Shown in pieces: positions 40,301-49,469 of a stretch of DNA of 64,000 nucleotides (position 1 is its first letter; every line of letters begins with the position of its first letter). The notes beneath the pieces were generated by a model. That model was not told the origin of the DNA. It saw only the letters and a list, made by a program, of their open reading frames with translations, and searched no databases. The translations under genes and the position numbers were made by a program. The DNA is from Lawsonibacter celer. Its GTDB lineage: Bacteria > Bacillota > Clostridia > Oscillospirales > Oscillospiraceae. The DNA lies in the NCBI RefSeq assembly GCF_014281125.1, contig NZ_JACOEA010000001.1, forward strand, positions 1-64,000, written 5' to 3'.

Positions 40301-40648
40301 ATGGCAAAGGGGTTCAACAGCCGTGGTATAGGCGGCATGGGCGGCGGCATGAATATGAACATGATGAAGCAGGTCCAGAAGATGCAGCAGGACATGATGA
40401 AGAAGCAGGCGGAGTTGGAGGCCAAGGAGTACACCGCCCAGGCGGGGGGCGGCGCAGTAAGCGCCACCGTCACCGGTAAACGGGAGCTGACTGCCCTGAC
40501 CATTGACCCGGACGCGGTGGACCCGGAGGATGTGGAGATGCTCCAGGACATGATTATGGCTGCGGTCAACGAGGCGCTGAGGGCGGTGGACAGCGATTCC
40601 GCCGCCACCATGGGCCAGCTGACCGGCGGATTAAACCTGCCTTTCTGA
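40301..40648 (+). CDS. YbaB/EbfC family nucleoid-associated protein
   Basis: A 115-residue DNA-binding protein: Met/Gly-rich N terminus (GGMGGGMNMNMMKQVQKMQQDM), then the helix-strand core KKQAELEAKEYTAQAGGGAV, VTGKRELTALTIDPDAVDPE and DVEMLQDMIMAAVNEAL. The dnaX-ybaB pair is a conserved bacterial operon; recR, often third, is not here. Start has AAAGGAGAAA upstream. Ends at a clear terminator. Confidence 0.95.
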   Translation: MAKGFNSRGIGGMGGGMNMNMMKQVQKMQQDMMKKQAELEAKEYTAQAGGGAVSATVTGKRELTALTIDPDAVDPEDVEMLQDMIMAAVNEALRAVDSDSAATMGQLTGGLNLPF

Positions 40649-40658
40649 AACGCAGGTC

Positions 40659-40690
40659 AAAAAGCGGACGGAGATCTCCGTCCGCTTTTT
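40659..40690 (+). terminator. Terminator of dnaX-ybaB
   Basis: AAAAAGCGGACGGAG / CTCCGTCCGCTTTTT, perfect stem with a T-run. Confidence 0.93.
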
Positions 40691-40769
40691 GCGATGCAGA
40701 TACTTGCGTCCCAAGCGATTTCATTATAAAATAAGCTGAAAGAAACTTTTGCTGGGAGGAATATCCGTT

Positions 40770-41897
40770 ATGGAAGCGTCCAAGGTCTATTTTACCGATT
40801 TCCGGTGCAAGCCGGGTACCAATCAGCTCAACAAACTGGAGCGGCTGATTCGGACGGCTGGCATTGGGGAAATCGATTTTCAGAATAAAATGACGGCAAT
40901 CAAAATGCACTTCGGGGAGCCGGGCAATCTGGCCTTTCTGCGGCCCAACTATGCCAAGACCGTGGCTGATGTGGTGAAAAGCCTGGGCGGGATGCCCTTC
41001 CTGACCGACTGCAACACCCTGTATGTGGGCCGCCGGAAAAATGCCCTGGAGCACCTGGACGCGGCCTATGAGAACGGCTTTTCCCCTCTGTCCACAGGCT
41101 GCCAGATTATCATCGGCGACGGCCTGCGGGGCAGTGACGATGTGGAGGTGCCGGTGGAGGGGGCCGAGCACATCCAGACCGCCAAGATCGGCAAGGCCAT
41201 TATGGAGGCCGACGTATTTATCTCCCTGAGCCACTTCAAGGGCCATGAGCAGACCGGCTTCGGCGGGGCGATCAAGAACATTGGAATGGGCTGCGGCAGC
41301 CGACGGGGCAAGATGGAGCAGCACGCGGCGGGCAAGCCCAAGGTGAGCCAGAAGCGATGTGTGGGCTGTCGCCGGTGTGCTACACAGTGTGCCCACGGCG
41401 CATTTTCCTTCCAGGAGGAGCACAAGGCCTCTATTGACTGGAACAAGTGCGTGGGCTGCGGCCGCTGTATCGCGGTCTGCAATGCCAATGCCATCTATCC
41501 CGACTACGACTGTGCGGCGGAGGAGTTGGCCTGCCGCATGGCGGAGTACGCCAAGGCGGTGGTGGCCGGGCGGCCCTGCTTCCATATCAGCCTGGTGCAG
41601 GATATCTCTCCCTACTGCGACTGCCATGCGGAGAACGACGCGCCCATCCTGCCGGATGTGGGCATGTTCGCCTCCTTTGACCCGGTGGCCTTGGACCAAG
41701 CCTGCGTGGATGCCTGCCTGAAACAGAAGCCTATGCCTGGTTCGCTGCTGGCGGAGCATATGCGCGCCCCCGGTTTTGTGGACCACAAGGACCACTTCAC
41801 CAACACCACGCCCAGCACGGATTGGCGGCTATGTCAGGCCCACTGTGAAAAGATCGGTATCGGCCAGCGCAGCTATGAGCTGGTCACCGTTGGCTGA
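40770..41897 (+). CDS. DUF362 domain protein with two 4Fe-4S clusters
   Basis: A 375-residue cytoplasmic protein. Residues about 1-180 and 260-340 form the DUF362 domain ([54 protein letters not shown]); a ferredoxin insert carries two 4Fe-4S motifs, [11 protein letters not shown] and [11 protein letters not shown]. Such fusions are common in anaerobes and are of unproven redox function. ATG 40770 has GGGAGGA nine bases upstream. deoC follows after 14 bp, so they are probably cotranscribed although no functional link is obvious. Confidence 0.92.
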   Translation: MEASKVYFTDFRCKPGTNQLNKLERLIRTAGIGEIDFQNKMTAIKMHFGEPGNLAFLRPNYAKTVADVVKSLGGMPFLTDCNTLYVGRRKNALEHLDAAYENGFSPLSTGCQIIIGDGLRGSDDVEVPVEGAEHIQTAKIGKAIMEADVFISLSHFKGHEQTGFGGAIKNIGMGCGSRRGKMEQHAAGKPKVSQKRCVGCRRCATQCAHGAFSFQEEHKASIDWNKCVGCGRCIAVCNANAIYPDYDCAAEELACRMAEYAKAVVAGRPCFHISLVQDISPYCDCHAENDAPILPDVGMFASFDPVALDQACVDACLKQKPMPGSLLAEHMRAPGFVDHKDHFTNTTPSTDWRLCQAHCEKIGIGQRSYELVTVG

Positions 41898-41911
41898 AAG
41901 GCGGGATAGAG

Positions 41912-42568
41912 ATGCAAATCAATGAAATTCTGTCGCACTGCGACCACACGCTGCTTAAGCCGGAGGCCACCTGGGAGCAGATTCGCCAGGTGTGCGACGA
42001 TGGGCTGAAATACGGCTGCGCCTCGGTGTGCATTCCGGCCGCCTATGTGCGCCGGGCGGCGGAGCATGTGGGTAACCGTCTGAAAATCTGTACGGTGATC
42101 GGCTTTCCCAACGGCTACTCCACCACACAGGTGAAGGTATTTGAGACCGAGGACGCCATCCGCAATGGGGCGGACGAGATCGACATGGTGATCAACCTCG
42201 GCTGGGTAAAGGATGCACTTTGGCCGCAGATCTTGGAGGAGCTCAGGACGGTAAAGGCCTCCTGCCAGGGGCGGATTCTCAAAGTGATTGTGGAGACCTG
42301 CCTGCTGACGGAGGAGGAGAAGATCAAGCTCTGTCAGCTGGTGACCGAAGCTGGAGCGGACTATATCAAGACCTCCACCGGTTTTTCCACCGGAGGCGCG
42401 ACTTTGGCGGATGTGGCCTTATTCAAGGAGCATATCGGCGTGAATGTGAAAATCAAGGCCGCCGGCGGCATCCGCACGCTGGAGGATGCACAGGCGTTTT
42501 TGGACCAGGGGGCCGACCGCCTGGGTACCTCCGCCATTGTAAAGCTGGTCAGGGGCAAAGAAGCATAA
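41912..42568 (+). CDS. deoC: Deoxyribose-phosphate aldolase
   Basis: A 218-residue class I aldolase that splits 2-deoxyribose 5-phosphate into glyceraldehyde 3-phosphate and acetaldehyde. Schiff-base K153 lies in YIKTSTGF, proton-relay residues D91 (EIDMVINLG) and K182 ([11 protein letters not shown]) are present. Full length for the family. It allows use of deoxynucleosides, here beside a ferredoxin-like gene and a purine-base deaminase. Confidence 0.97.
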   Translation: MQINEILSHCDHTLLKPEATWEQIRQVCDDGLKYGCASVCIPAAYVRRAAEHVGNRLKICTVIGFPNGYSTTQVKVFETEDAIRNGADEIDMVINLGWVKDALWPQILEELRTVKASCQGRILKVIVETCLLTEEEKIKLCQLVTEAGADYIKTSTGFSTGGATLADVALFKEHIGVNVKIKAAGGIRTLEDAQAFLDQGADRLGTSAIVKLVRGKEA

Positions 42569-42576
42569 AGCGGGCA

Positions 42577-42617
42577 CGAGGGCGCTCCTTCTCACGAGAA
42601 GGAGCGCCCTCGGATTT
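42577..42617. terminator. Terminator between convergent deoC and deaminase genes
   Basis: CGAGGGCGCTCCTTCTC-ACGA-GAAGGAGCGCCCTCG, a near-perfect 17/15-bp stem followed by GATTTT. It can serve deoC and, from the other side, the deaminase gene. Confidence 0.85.
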
Positions 42618-42628
42618 TGACACGGCGA

Positions 42629-43984
42629 TCAGATGCGGCCCAGGTAGCGGCGGGCACACTCGTTGGCATGTGCGGAAAGGGCGGCCTCATCCACCGTGAC
42701 CAGCTGCCCCTGCTGGACCACCGGGCGTCCGTTGACAATGGTGTAATCCACAGGACCCTTGAGCCCGACCGTGCCCAGCAGGGACATGGGGTCAAATTGG
42801 GCACCCGCCAGCTCGATGCGGTCCAGGTCCACCAGGAACAGGTCGGCGGCCATGCCTGCGGCCAGATAGCCGATGTCCGTTCGGCCCAGCAGCCGGGCCG
42901 AGCCCCGGGTGGCCACCTTCAGCAGATCGTAGCCGGTGGGGGCGGTTTTGCTGTTTTGCAGCCGGTGGAGCAGGTAGGCCACCCGCAGCTCCTCCAGGAG
43001 GTTGGAGCCGTCGTTGGAGGCAGAGCCGTCCACCGCCAGCCCCACGGGGACCCCCAGCTCCAGAAGCTCTGGCAGGCGGCACACGCCGGAGGAGAGTTTC
43101 ATATTGGAGATGGGGCAGTGGGCCACGCCGGTGCCGGTGACCGCCAGGCGGCGCAGCTCCTCGTCGTTGAAGTGGATGCCGTGGGCGTACCACACGTCCG
43201 GACCGGTCCAGCCCAGGCGGTCCAGATAGGCCAGGGGCCGCAGACCGAATTTCTCCAGAGTGAACTGCTCCTCGTCCTTCGTTTCCGCCACATGGGTGTG
43301 CAGCCGCACCCCCAGGGCGCGGGCCAGCTTGGCGCTCTCCCGCAGCAGCTCGCCGGAAACCGAGAAGGGGGAGCAGGGGGCCAGAGCTACCTGCCGCATG
43401 GAGAAGCGGTCCGGGTCGTGCCATACACGCACCAGCCGCTGGGAGTCTTCCATGATCTCGTCGATGGTCTGCACCACGCTGTCCGGGGGCAGGCCGCCGT
43501 CCTTCTGGGACAGGTCCATGGAGCCCCGGGAGGCGTGGAAACGCATCCCAAGGGTCTCGGCGGCCCGGAACTGGGCGGCGAGCAGATCCCCGGCATGGGC
43601 GGGGAAGACATAGTGATGGTCGAAGCAGGTGGTGCAGCCATTTTTCAGCAGCTCGCCCATGCCCACCTGGGAGGAGAGGGAGATCACCTCCTCGTCCAGG
43701 CCTTTCCACACCTCATACAGGGTGACCAGCCAGGGGAAGAGCTCCATCCGCTGCACCTCGGGCAGGTTGCGGGAAAAGATCTGGTACAGGTGGTGGTGGG
43801 TGTTGATCAGGCCCGGGTAGACTGCCATGCGGGAGGCGTCGATGACCTGGTCGGCCTGCCGGTCGGCGGGGCCGATGTACTCGATGGCATTGTCCCGGAT
43901 GAAGAGGTTGCAGCGCTCATACAGGGTGTCCCGGTCGTCACAGGAAATAATATACCGGGCGTTCTTGATCAGCAGGGTGGACAT
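42629..43984 (-). CDS. 8-oxoguanine deaminase-like amidohydrolase
   Basis: A 451-residue TIM-barrel amidohydrolase of the TrzN/AtzA/SsnA branch. Metal site: H63-x-H65 in NTHHHLYQ, His in LHTHVAETKDEE with the Glu, and Asp in VDGSASNDGSNL; AHGIHFNDEEL adds the substrate-binding His. The phrases FDHHYVFP and SRGSMDLSQKDGGLPPD are typical of enzymes annotated as 8-oxoguanine deaminase; hydroxy-atrazine or cytosine deaminase activity cannot be excluded. Start has GAAAGGAGG upstream. Single gene. Confidence 0.85.
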   Translation of the reverse strand: MSTLLIKNARYIISCDDRDTLYERCNLFIRDNAIEYIGPADRQADQVIDASRMAVYPGLINTHHHLYQIFSRNLPEVQRMELFPWLVTLYEVWKGLDEEVISLSSQVGMGELLKNGCTTCFDHHYVFPAHAGDLLAAQFRAAETLGMRFHASRGSMDLSQKDGGLPPDSVVQTIDEIMEDSQRLVRVWHDPDRFSMRQVALAPCSPFSVSGELLRESAKLARALGVRLHTHVAETKDEEQFTLEKFGLRPLAYLDRLGWTGPDVWYAHGIHFNDEELRRLAVTGTGVAHCPISNMKLSSGVCRLPELLELGVPVGLAVDGSASNDGSNLLEELRVAYLLHRLQNSKTAPTGYDLLKVATRGSARLLGRTDIGYLAAGMAADLFLVDLDRIELAGAQFDPMSLLGTVGLKGPVDYTIVNGRPVVQQGQLVTVDEAALSAHANECARRYLGRI

Positions 43985-44030
43985 GGCGGACGCCTCCTTT
44001 CAATCTGACGCTATCATATCACAGCGGCGG

Positions 44031-44072
44031 ACAAAAAGAAAGCGCCGGGGAGTATTACTCTCCGGCGCTTTG
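44031..44072 (-). terminator. Terminator of the ilv operon
   Basis: Minus strand AAAGCGCCGGAGAG / CTCCCCGGCGCTTT with the T-rich tail TCTTTTTG. Confidence 0.85.
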
Positions 44073-44082
44073 GACTGCGGAT

Positions 44083-45102
44083 TTAGTTGGAGGCGGTGTC
44101 GGGGTCAGAGTCGCCGCCCCAGATCATGTTCTTGCGCAGCTCGGCGCCCACGATCTCCATCTGGTGCTTGGCCAGGTTGGCCCGCTTGGAGTTGAAGAAG
44201 GTGCGTCCATTTTTGTTCTCGGCAATCCACTTGCCGGCGAAGGTGCCGTCCTGAATGTCGTCCAGCACCTTGCGCATGTTCTTTTTGGTCTCCTCATAGG
44301 GCAGCACGCGGGGGCCGGAGACGTATTCGCCGAACTCGGCGGTGTCGGAGATGGAGTAGTTCATCATGCCCACGCCGCCCTTGTTGATCAGGTCGATGAT
44401 GAGCTTCATCTCGTGGATGCACTCAAAATAGGCGTTCTCGGGCTCGTAGCCGGCCTCCACCAGAGTCTCGAAACCGCAGCGCATCAGGTCTACCACGCCG
44501 CCGCACAGCACGGCCTGCTCGCCGAACAGATCGGTCTCGGTCTCATCGTGGAAGGTGGTCTCCATCACGCCGGCGCGGGCGCCGCCAATACCGGCAATGT
44601 AGGCCAGGGCGATCTGGTAGGCGTGACCGGTGGCGTCCTGCTCCACGGCCACCAGGCAGGGTACGCCCTTGCCGGCCACGTACTGGGAGCGCACGGTATG
44701 GCCGGGACCCTTGGGGGCGGCCATGAACACGTCCACCCCCTTGGGGGGCACGATCTGCTGGTAACGGATGTTGAAGCCGTGGGCAAAGGCCAGGGCCTTG
44801 CCCTCGGTCATATAGGGGGCGATATCGCGCTTGTAGACCTCGGCCTGGGCCTCGTCGTTGATCAGGAGCATTACGATGTCGCCCCACTTGGCGGCCTCGG
44901 GCACGCTCTTTACCTGCAGGCCGGCCTTCTCGGCAACCGCCCAGTTCTTGGAGCCCTCGCGCAGGCCCACGCACACCTCGCAGCCGGAATCCTTCAGATT
45001 CAGCGCGTGGGCGTGGCCCTGGGAGCCGTAGCCAATGATGGCGATCTTTTTGCCGTTCAGGTAGGACAGTTCACAGTCCTTTTCATAATACATCTTTGCC
45101 AT
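44083..45102 (-). CDS. ilvC: Ketol-acid reductoisomerase
   Basis: A 339-residue class I enzyme of valine/isoleucine synthesis that isomerises and reduces acetolactate with NAD(P)H and Mg. Rossmann motif [13 protein letters not shown] (24-36); cofactor loop with REGSKNW; active-site [12 protein letters not shown] and metal ligands in [11 protein letters not shown] and [12 protein letters not shown] 45102 follows AAAAGGAG. Third gene of ilvB-ilvN-ilvC. Confidence 0.98.
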   Translation of the reverse strand: MAKMYYEKDCELSYLNGKKIAIIGYGSQGHAHALNLKDSGCEVCVGLREGSKNWAVAEKAGLQVKSVPEAAKWGDIVMLLINDEAQAEVYKRDIAPYMTEGKALAFAHGFNIRYQQIVPPKGVDVFMAAPKGPGHTVRSQYVAGKGVPCLVAVEQDATGHAYQIALAYIAGIGGARAGVMETTFHDETETDLFGEQAVLCGGVVDLMRCGFETLVEAGYEPENAYFECIHEMKLIIDLINKGGVGMMNYSISDTAEFGEYVSGPRVLPYEETKKNMRKVLDDIQDGTFAGKWIAENKNGRTFFNSKRANLAKHQMEIVGAELRKNMIWGGDSDPDTASN

Positions 45103-45190
45103 GGTAAAACACTCCTTTTAAATATAAGTGATCTTCCTTTGCCCTAATGGTAACACATGCAGGTGGAAAAGAATGATAAGCGCGATACAA

Positions 45191-45751
45191 TTATAGGAAG
45201 TTTTTGCCCAAATTGAACTCCTGCTTCTCCTTGGTCTCATCGCCAATGGTGTAAGCGCCCCGCTCCAGGGCCACCATGCCGGTGCGCACCAGCTCCAGGA
45301 TACCGAAGGCCTCCAGCAGCTTCTGCATGGCGTCGGCCTTGGTCTCGTCACCGATGAGGGCCAGGGTGAGGGATTTGAGGGACACATCGATGATGGAGGC
45401 GCGGAAGATATTGGCGATCTGAATCACCTCGTTGCGGATGTCATGGGTCTCGGCCTTTACCTTGAACATGACCAGCTCACGGCGGATGGAGCGCTCCGGC
45501 TTGAGTTCCTGCACGGAGTAGACGGAGAACTGCTTGCGCAGCTGGTTCATAATCTGATCGATCATCGGACCATCGCAGAGCACCTCAATGGTGATGCGGG
45601 AGACATCCGGGTCGTCGGTGGTGCCCACCGCCAAGGACTCGATGTTGTACCCCTTTCGGGAGAAGAGCCGGGAGACCTGGGAGAGGACGCCGGCGGCGTT
45701 TTCCACCAGGACAGAGAGGGTGTGGCGGGTCACATTATTCATATCAGTCAT
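45191..45751 (-). CDS. ilvN: Acetolactate synthase small (regulatory) subunit
   Basis: A 186-residue ACT-domain protein: HTLSVLVENAAGVLSQVSRL, FSRKGYNIESLAVGTTDDPD, then the C-terminal regulatory half with RELVMFKVKAE and IFRASIIDVS. The ACT domain binds valine for feedback inhibition of the large subunit. It is slightly longer than the 160-170 residue norm, with a charged tail. It starts 12 bp after ilvB. Confidence 0.96.
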   Translation of the reverse strand: MTDMNNVTRHTLSVLVENAAGVLSQVSRLFSRKGYNIESLAVGTTDDPDVSRITIEVLCDGPMIDQIMNQLRKQFSVYSVQELKPERSIRRELVMFKVKAETHDIRNEVIQIANIFRASIIDVSLKSLTLALIGDETKADAMQKLLEAFGILELVRTGMVALERGAYTIGDETKEKQEFNLGKNFL

Positions 45752-45763
45752 GTCGTCGCCCCC

Positions 45764-47473
45764 TTAATCCAAAATGAAGTCGGTGACCGGCGTACCGGCG
45801 GAGACCATGGGGTGAACCATGGCGTCCTTGTCAATGGCGCATTCGATCACCCAGGGCTCGCCGGACTGGACTGCCTGGCGGAAGACCTGTTCGAACTCCT
45901 GCTGACTGACGGCCCGGGCGCCGTGGACGCCGTAGGCTTCGGCCAAGCGCACAAAGTCCGGGCCCCGGTCCAGGTCGGTCTGGGAGAAGCGCTTTTGGTA
46001 GATCAGATTCTGCCACTGGCGCACCATGCCCAGGGTCTTGTTGTTGAAGATAATGGTGATGACCGGGATGTGGTAGAACTCCTCGGTGCACAGCTCATGG
46101 CAGTTCATGCGGAAGCAGCCGTCCCCAGTGCAGTGGACCACCACCTTGCCGGGGTTGCCCACCGCGGCCCCCATGGCGGCCCCCAGGCCGAAGCCCATGG
46201 TGCCGAAGCCGCCGGAGGTGATGAACTGCCCGGGGCGGGAGAAGTGGTAGTACTGGGCGGACCACATCTGGTGCTGGCCCACGTCGGTGACGACGATGGC
46301 GTCTCCGTCCGTCACATCCTGAATGGTTTCCAAAATTTCGTGGGGGTGCAGAATGTCATCCTTCTTGAGGGGCGCCTCCTGGTGGGAGAAGACCCACTCC
46401 TTCCAGGTGGGGTAGTCGTGGGCAGGGAGCTTCTCGTTGAGTAGCTCCAGCACCCGGCGGGCGTCACCGATGATGTGGTGGTCGGTGCGCACGTTCTTGT
46501 CGATCTCCGCCCGGTCGATGTCGATATGTACGATCTTGGCGCCCTTGGCAAAGGTGGAGGGGTCCGTGGCCACCCGGTCGGAAAAGCGGCAGCCGACGGC
46601 GATGAGCAGGTCACACTGGTCCACCGCATAGTTGGAGGCGTGGGAGCCGTGCATGCCGATCATACCGGTAAACAGAGGGTGGTCCCCGGGCAGCGCGCCG
46701 CCCCCCATAATGGTGGAGGCCACCGGCGCGTTGAGAGTCTCCACAAAGCGGCGGAATTCGGGCACCGCGCCCTTGGAGCGGATCACGCCGCCACCCACCA
46801 GCACCAGGGGCATCCTGGCCTGCTCGATCATATCCAGCAGGGTCTGGATGTCGCCGGCGTCGGGCTCGGGGGTCTTTAGGTCGTGGCTGGCCCGGCGGAG
46901 CATGGCCCCCAAACGGCCGTGGGAGGCGTGCTCAGACAGGGGTAGGTACTCGTAGTCCGCCTCGGCCGCGGTGACGTTCTTGGCGATGTCGATAAGCACC
47001 GGACCCGGCCGGCCGGAACGGGCGATGGCAAAGGCCTCCCGCACCACGTCGGCCAGCTGAGCGGGGTCCTTCACCAGATAGTTGCATTTGGTAATCGGCA
47101 TGGAGATGCCGGTGATGTCCACCTCCTGGAAGGAGTCCTTGCCGATCAGGTTCTCGCTGACGTTGCAGGTGATGAACACCACGGGAGAGGAGTCGTAATA
47201 GGCGGTGGCGATGCCGGTGGTCAGGTTAGTGGCGCCCGGACCGGAGGTCGCGAAGCACACCCCTACCTTGCCGGTGGAGCGGGCGTAGCCGTCGGCGGCA
47301 TGAGAGGCGCCCTGCTCATGGGCGGTCAGGATATGGCGGATTTTGTCCTTATATCCGTGAAGCTCAAATTCGTCATAGACGTTCAGAATGGTGCCGCCGG
47401 GGTAGCCGAACACCGTGTCCACCCCCTGCTCCAGCAGGCACTCCATCAGGATCTGTGCGGTTTTCATTCTCAT
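45764..47473 (-). CDS. ilvB: Acetolactate synthase large (catalytic) subunit
   Basis: A 569-residue ThDP enzyme that condenses two pyruvates, or pyruvate and 2-oxobutyrate. Catalytic Glu in HEQGASHAADGYAR, FAD region, and ThDP/Mg motif GDGCFRMNCHELCTEEFYHI with IIFNN. ATG 47473 is chosen from GGAGG about ten bases upstream; a further upstream in-frame start would lie inside the leader. First gene of the operon, behind a T-box leader. Confidence 0.97.
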   Translation of the reverse strand: MRMKTAQILMECLLEQGVDTVFGYPGGTILNVYDEFELHGYKDKIRHILTAHEQGASHAADGYARSTGKVGVCFATSGPGATNLTTGIATAYYDSSPVVFITCNVSENLIGKDSFQEVDITGISMPITKCNYLVKDPAQLADVVREAFAIARSGRPGPVLIDIAKNVTAAEADYEYLPLSEHASHGRLGAMLRRASHDLKTPEPDAGDIQTLLDMIEQARMPLVLVGGGVIRSKGAVPEFRRFVETLNAPVASTIMGGGALPGDHPLFTGMIGMHGSHASNYAVDQCDLLIAVGCRFSDRVATDPSTFAKGAKIVHIDIDRAEIDKNVRTDHHIIGDARRVLELLNEKLPAHDYPTWKEWVFSHQEAPLKKDDILHPHEILETIQDVTDGDAIVVTDVGQHQMWSAQYYHFSRPGQFITSGGFGTMGFGLGAAMGAAVGNPGKVVVHCTGDGCFRMNCHELCTEEFYHIPVITIIFNNKTLGMVRQWQNLIYQKRFSQTDLDRGPDFVRLAEAYGVHGARAVSQQEFEQVFRQAVQSGEPWVIECAIDKDAMVHPMVSAGTPVTDFILD

Positions 47474-47516
47474 GGGAAACAAGACCTCCTTTGGACGGTT
47501 TTGACGTAAGAGATGC

Positions 47517-47790
47517 AAAGCGGCTTCGTCCCTGATAGGACGAAGCCGCTACTCCGTGGTACCACCTAATTTCATGGGAAGCCCCATGCACTCGTTGCCC
47601 CGGTAACGGAGGGAAACCCGTCCCGGCCTACCTGTATTCGGCCGGACCGCTCCCGGGCGACCTTCCGAAGCAGTCTCACAGAAGCTTACACCAGCCGCTT
47701 CCTCTCTGCGCTTGCGCACTGCCCGTACTATCCCGTTCATCGCTGTTTTGCACGCCGCGGGGAACCAAGGCCCCGCAGGCTTTTTTTATT
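47517..47790 (-). promoter_or_regulatory. T-box leader of ilvBNC
   Basis: The minus strand shows Stem I elements (GATGAACGGGATAGTACGGG, AGAGAGGAAGCGGCTGGTG, GTGAGA), the T-box AATTAGGTGGTACCACGG (47572-47555), and the terminator stem AGCGGCTTCGTCC / GGACGAAGCCGCT (47550-47517). Uncharged tRNA pairs with the specifier and T-box to prevent termination. By alignment with the Trp leader at 58.3 kb the specifier is probably GTC (47661-47659), valine, which fits the operon. Confidence 0.88.
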
Positions 47791-47797
47791 ATCTGTT

Positions 47798-47826
47798 ATC
47801 ATAGCGTTCCCGTCAAAGTTTGTCAA
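47798..47826 (-). promoter_or_regulatory. Promoter of the ilv operon
   Basis: Minus strand TTGACA (47826-47821), 17-bp spacer, TATGAT (47803-47798). Confidence 0.82.
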
Positions 47827-48020
47827 TCCGAACCGGCGTTTTTTTGAAGTTTCCATATTTTTCACAAGGATTTTCCAGGCGGAACACCTGTTTTTGGGAC
47901 ACAAATGCAGGCCTGAAGGAGATAAATTCGGCTCCAGAAACACAAAAAAAGAAATAAATAAACTAAAGAGTTTAGGAAAAGACTTGAAAAGCGAGAAAAG
48001 TCTGAATTTTCTATGGACAA
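47827..48020. other. AT-rich divergent spacer between ilv and rnf promoters
   Basis: No gene. Contains TAAACT-AAAG-AGTTTA (47959-47974), a perfect 6+6 inverted repeat that could be an operator for the rnf side. Confidence 0.45.
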
Positions 48021-48049
48021 TTCACAAAATGTGCGTTATTATTGATACT
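48021..48049 (+). promoter_or_regulatory. Likely promoter of the rnf operon
   Basis: TTCACA (48021-48026), 17-bp spacer, GATACT (48044-48049). CACAAAATGTG (48023-48033) is a small palindrome over the -35 region. Confidence 0.55.
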
Positions 48050-48122
48050 GTTTGGTATACCGGTCAAACATTACCCTTCTGAAAAATGGCCCGTGTGTGG
48101 GCCAAATTTGCGAGGTGGATCT

Positions 48123-49469
48123 ATGAAGCAATCCTTTTATGGCGGCGTGCATCCCAATGACCGGAAGGAAGCAACCAACCGCCTGGCTGTGGTTCCGCTG
48201 AGTACCCAGCCCAAGCAGGTCGTGATCGCTATGTCCATGCATATCGGCGCGCCCTGCAAGCCTGTTGTGGCCGTGGGAGACCAGGTCGCAGTGGGACAGA
48301 AGATCGGGGAGATCGCCGGTCTGGGCGCGCCTGTGCACGCGTCTGTGTCCGGCAAGGTTGTGGCGGTGGAGCCGCGGCCCTATCCCGGCGGAAGCAAGGT
48401 TATGTCCGTCGTGATTGAGAACGATTTCCAGGATACCTTTGCCTCCGAGCTGACGCCCCATCCGGATTATTCCGGCCTGTCCGCGGAGGAGATCGTGGAG
48501 ATTGTCAAGGAGGCGGGCATCACAGGCATGGGCGGCGCCGGCTTCCCCACCCATGTGAAGATCAGCTCCGGTATCGGTAAGGTGGATACGCTAATCCTCA
48601 ACGGCGCGGAGTGCGAGCCCTACATAACCGCCGACCACCGGCTGATGCTGGAGCAGGGCGAGCGGGTCATCGGCGGCGCGCGCATCCTGATGCAGGCCTT
48701 TGGACTGCAGAGCGCCACCATCGGCGTGGAGGCCAACAAGCCTGACGCTATCGAGCACCTGCAGGCGCTGGTGGGCGGCAAGGGGGACGTGAAGGTGGAG
48801 TCCCTGCGCACCCGTTACCCCCAGGGCGCTGAGAAGCAGCTGATCCAGCGCATCACCGGCCGCGAGGTGGCTCCCGGCGGACTGCCCGCCCATGTGGGCT
48901 GCGCGGTGTTCAACGTGGGCACGGCTGCGGCCGTGTACGACGCGGTAGTGGAGGGCAAGCCCCTGACCCACCGGATTCTGACCGTCACCGGCGACGCCAT
49001 TAAGGAGCCCAAGAACCTGCTGGTCCCCCTGGGCACCTCCTTCCAGCATATCATTGACGAGGGTAAGGGCTTCAAAGAGACCCCCGACCGCATCCTCACC
49101 GGCGGCCCCATGATGGGCATCGCCCAGTTCACCCTGGAGGTGGGCTGCATCAAGGGCACCAACGCGGTGCTGTGCATGACGAAGAAGGAGGCCGCACCCG
49201 TTGAGAAGGAGGAGACCTGCCTGCGCTGCGCCCGCTGCGTCAACGTCTGCCCCATGCACCTAACCCCGGTGTATATGCATCTGTACGCCGAAAAGGGCAT
49301 GTGGAAGGAGGCAGAGGCCCTCAACGTGATGGACTGCATTGAGTGCGGCTCCTGCAACTATATCTGTCCTGCCCGGCTGCATCTGGTGCAGTCCTTCCGC
49401 AACACGAAGGGCCAGCTGCGCCAGCTGGCGGCCAAGGAAAAAGCGGCAAAGGAGGCGGCAAAAGCATGA
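48123..49469 (+). CDS. rnfC: Rnf complex subunit C (NADH-binding, two 4Fe-4S)
   Basis: A 448-residue soluble subunit of the ion-translocating ferredoxin:NAD oxidoreductase. It resembles NuoF: biotinyl-like barrel at the N terminus, flavin/NADH region ITGMGGAGFPTHVK and NGAECEPYITADHRL, then two 4Fe-4S motifs CLRCARCVNVCPMHLTP and CIECGSCNYICPARL near the C terminus. ATG 48123 has GAGGTGG upstream. First gene of rnfCDGEAB; its stop overlaps the rnfD start (ATGA). Confidence 0.96.
   Translation: MKQSFYGGVHPNDRKEATNRLAVVPLSTQPKQVVIAMSMHIGAPCKPVVAVGDQVAVGQKIGEIAGLGAPVHASVSGKVVAVEPRPYPGGSKVMSVVIENDFQDTFASELTPHPDYSGLSAEEIVEIVKEAGITGMGGAGFPTHVKISSGIGKVDTLILNGAECEPYITADHRLMLEQGERVIGGARILMQAFGLQSATIGVEANKPDAIEHLQALVGGKGDVKVESLRTRYPQGAEKQLIQRITGREVAPGGLPAHVGCAVFNVGTAAAVYDAVVEGKPLTHRILTVTGDAIKEPKNLLVPLGTSFQHIIDEGKGFKETPDRILTGGPMMGIAQFTLEVGCIKGTNAVLCMTKKEAAPVEKEETCLRCARCVNVCPMHLTPVYMHLYAEKGMWKEAEALNVMDCIECGSCNYICPARLHLVQSFRNTKGQLRQLAAKEKAAKEAAKA

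Noticed and set aside
42617..44008. 463-codon plus-strand frame opposite the deaminase gene
   Set aside because: Low-complexity Gly/His/Gln translation typical of an antisense shadow; the minus strand carries complete amidohydrolase motifs.
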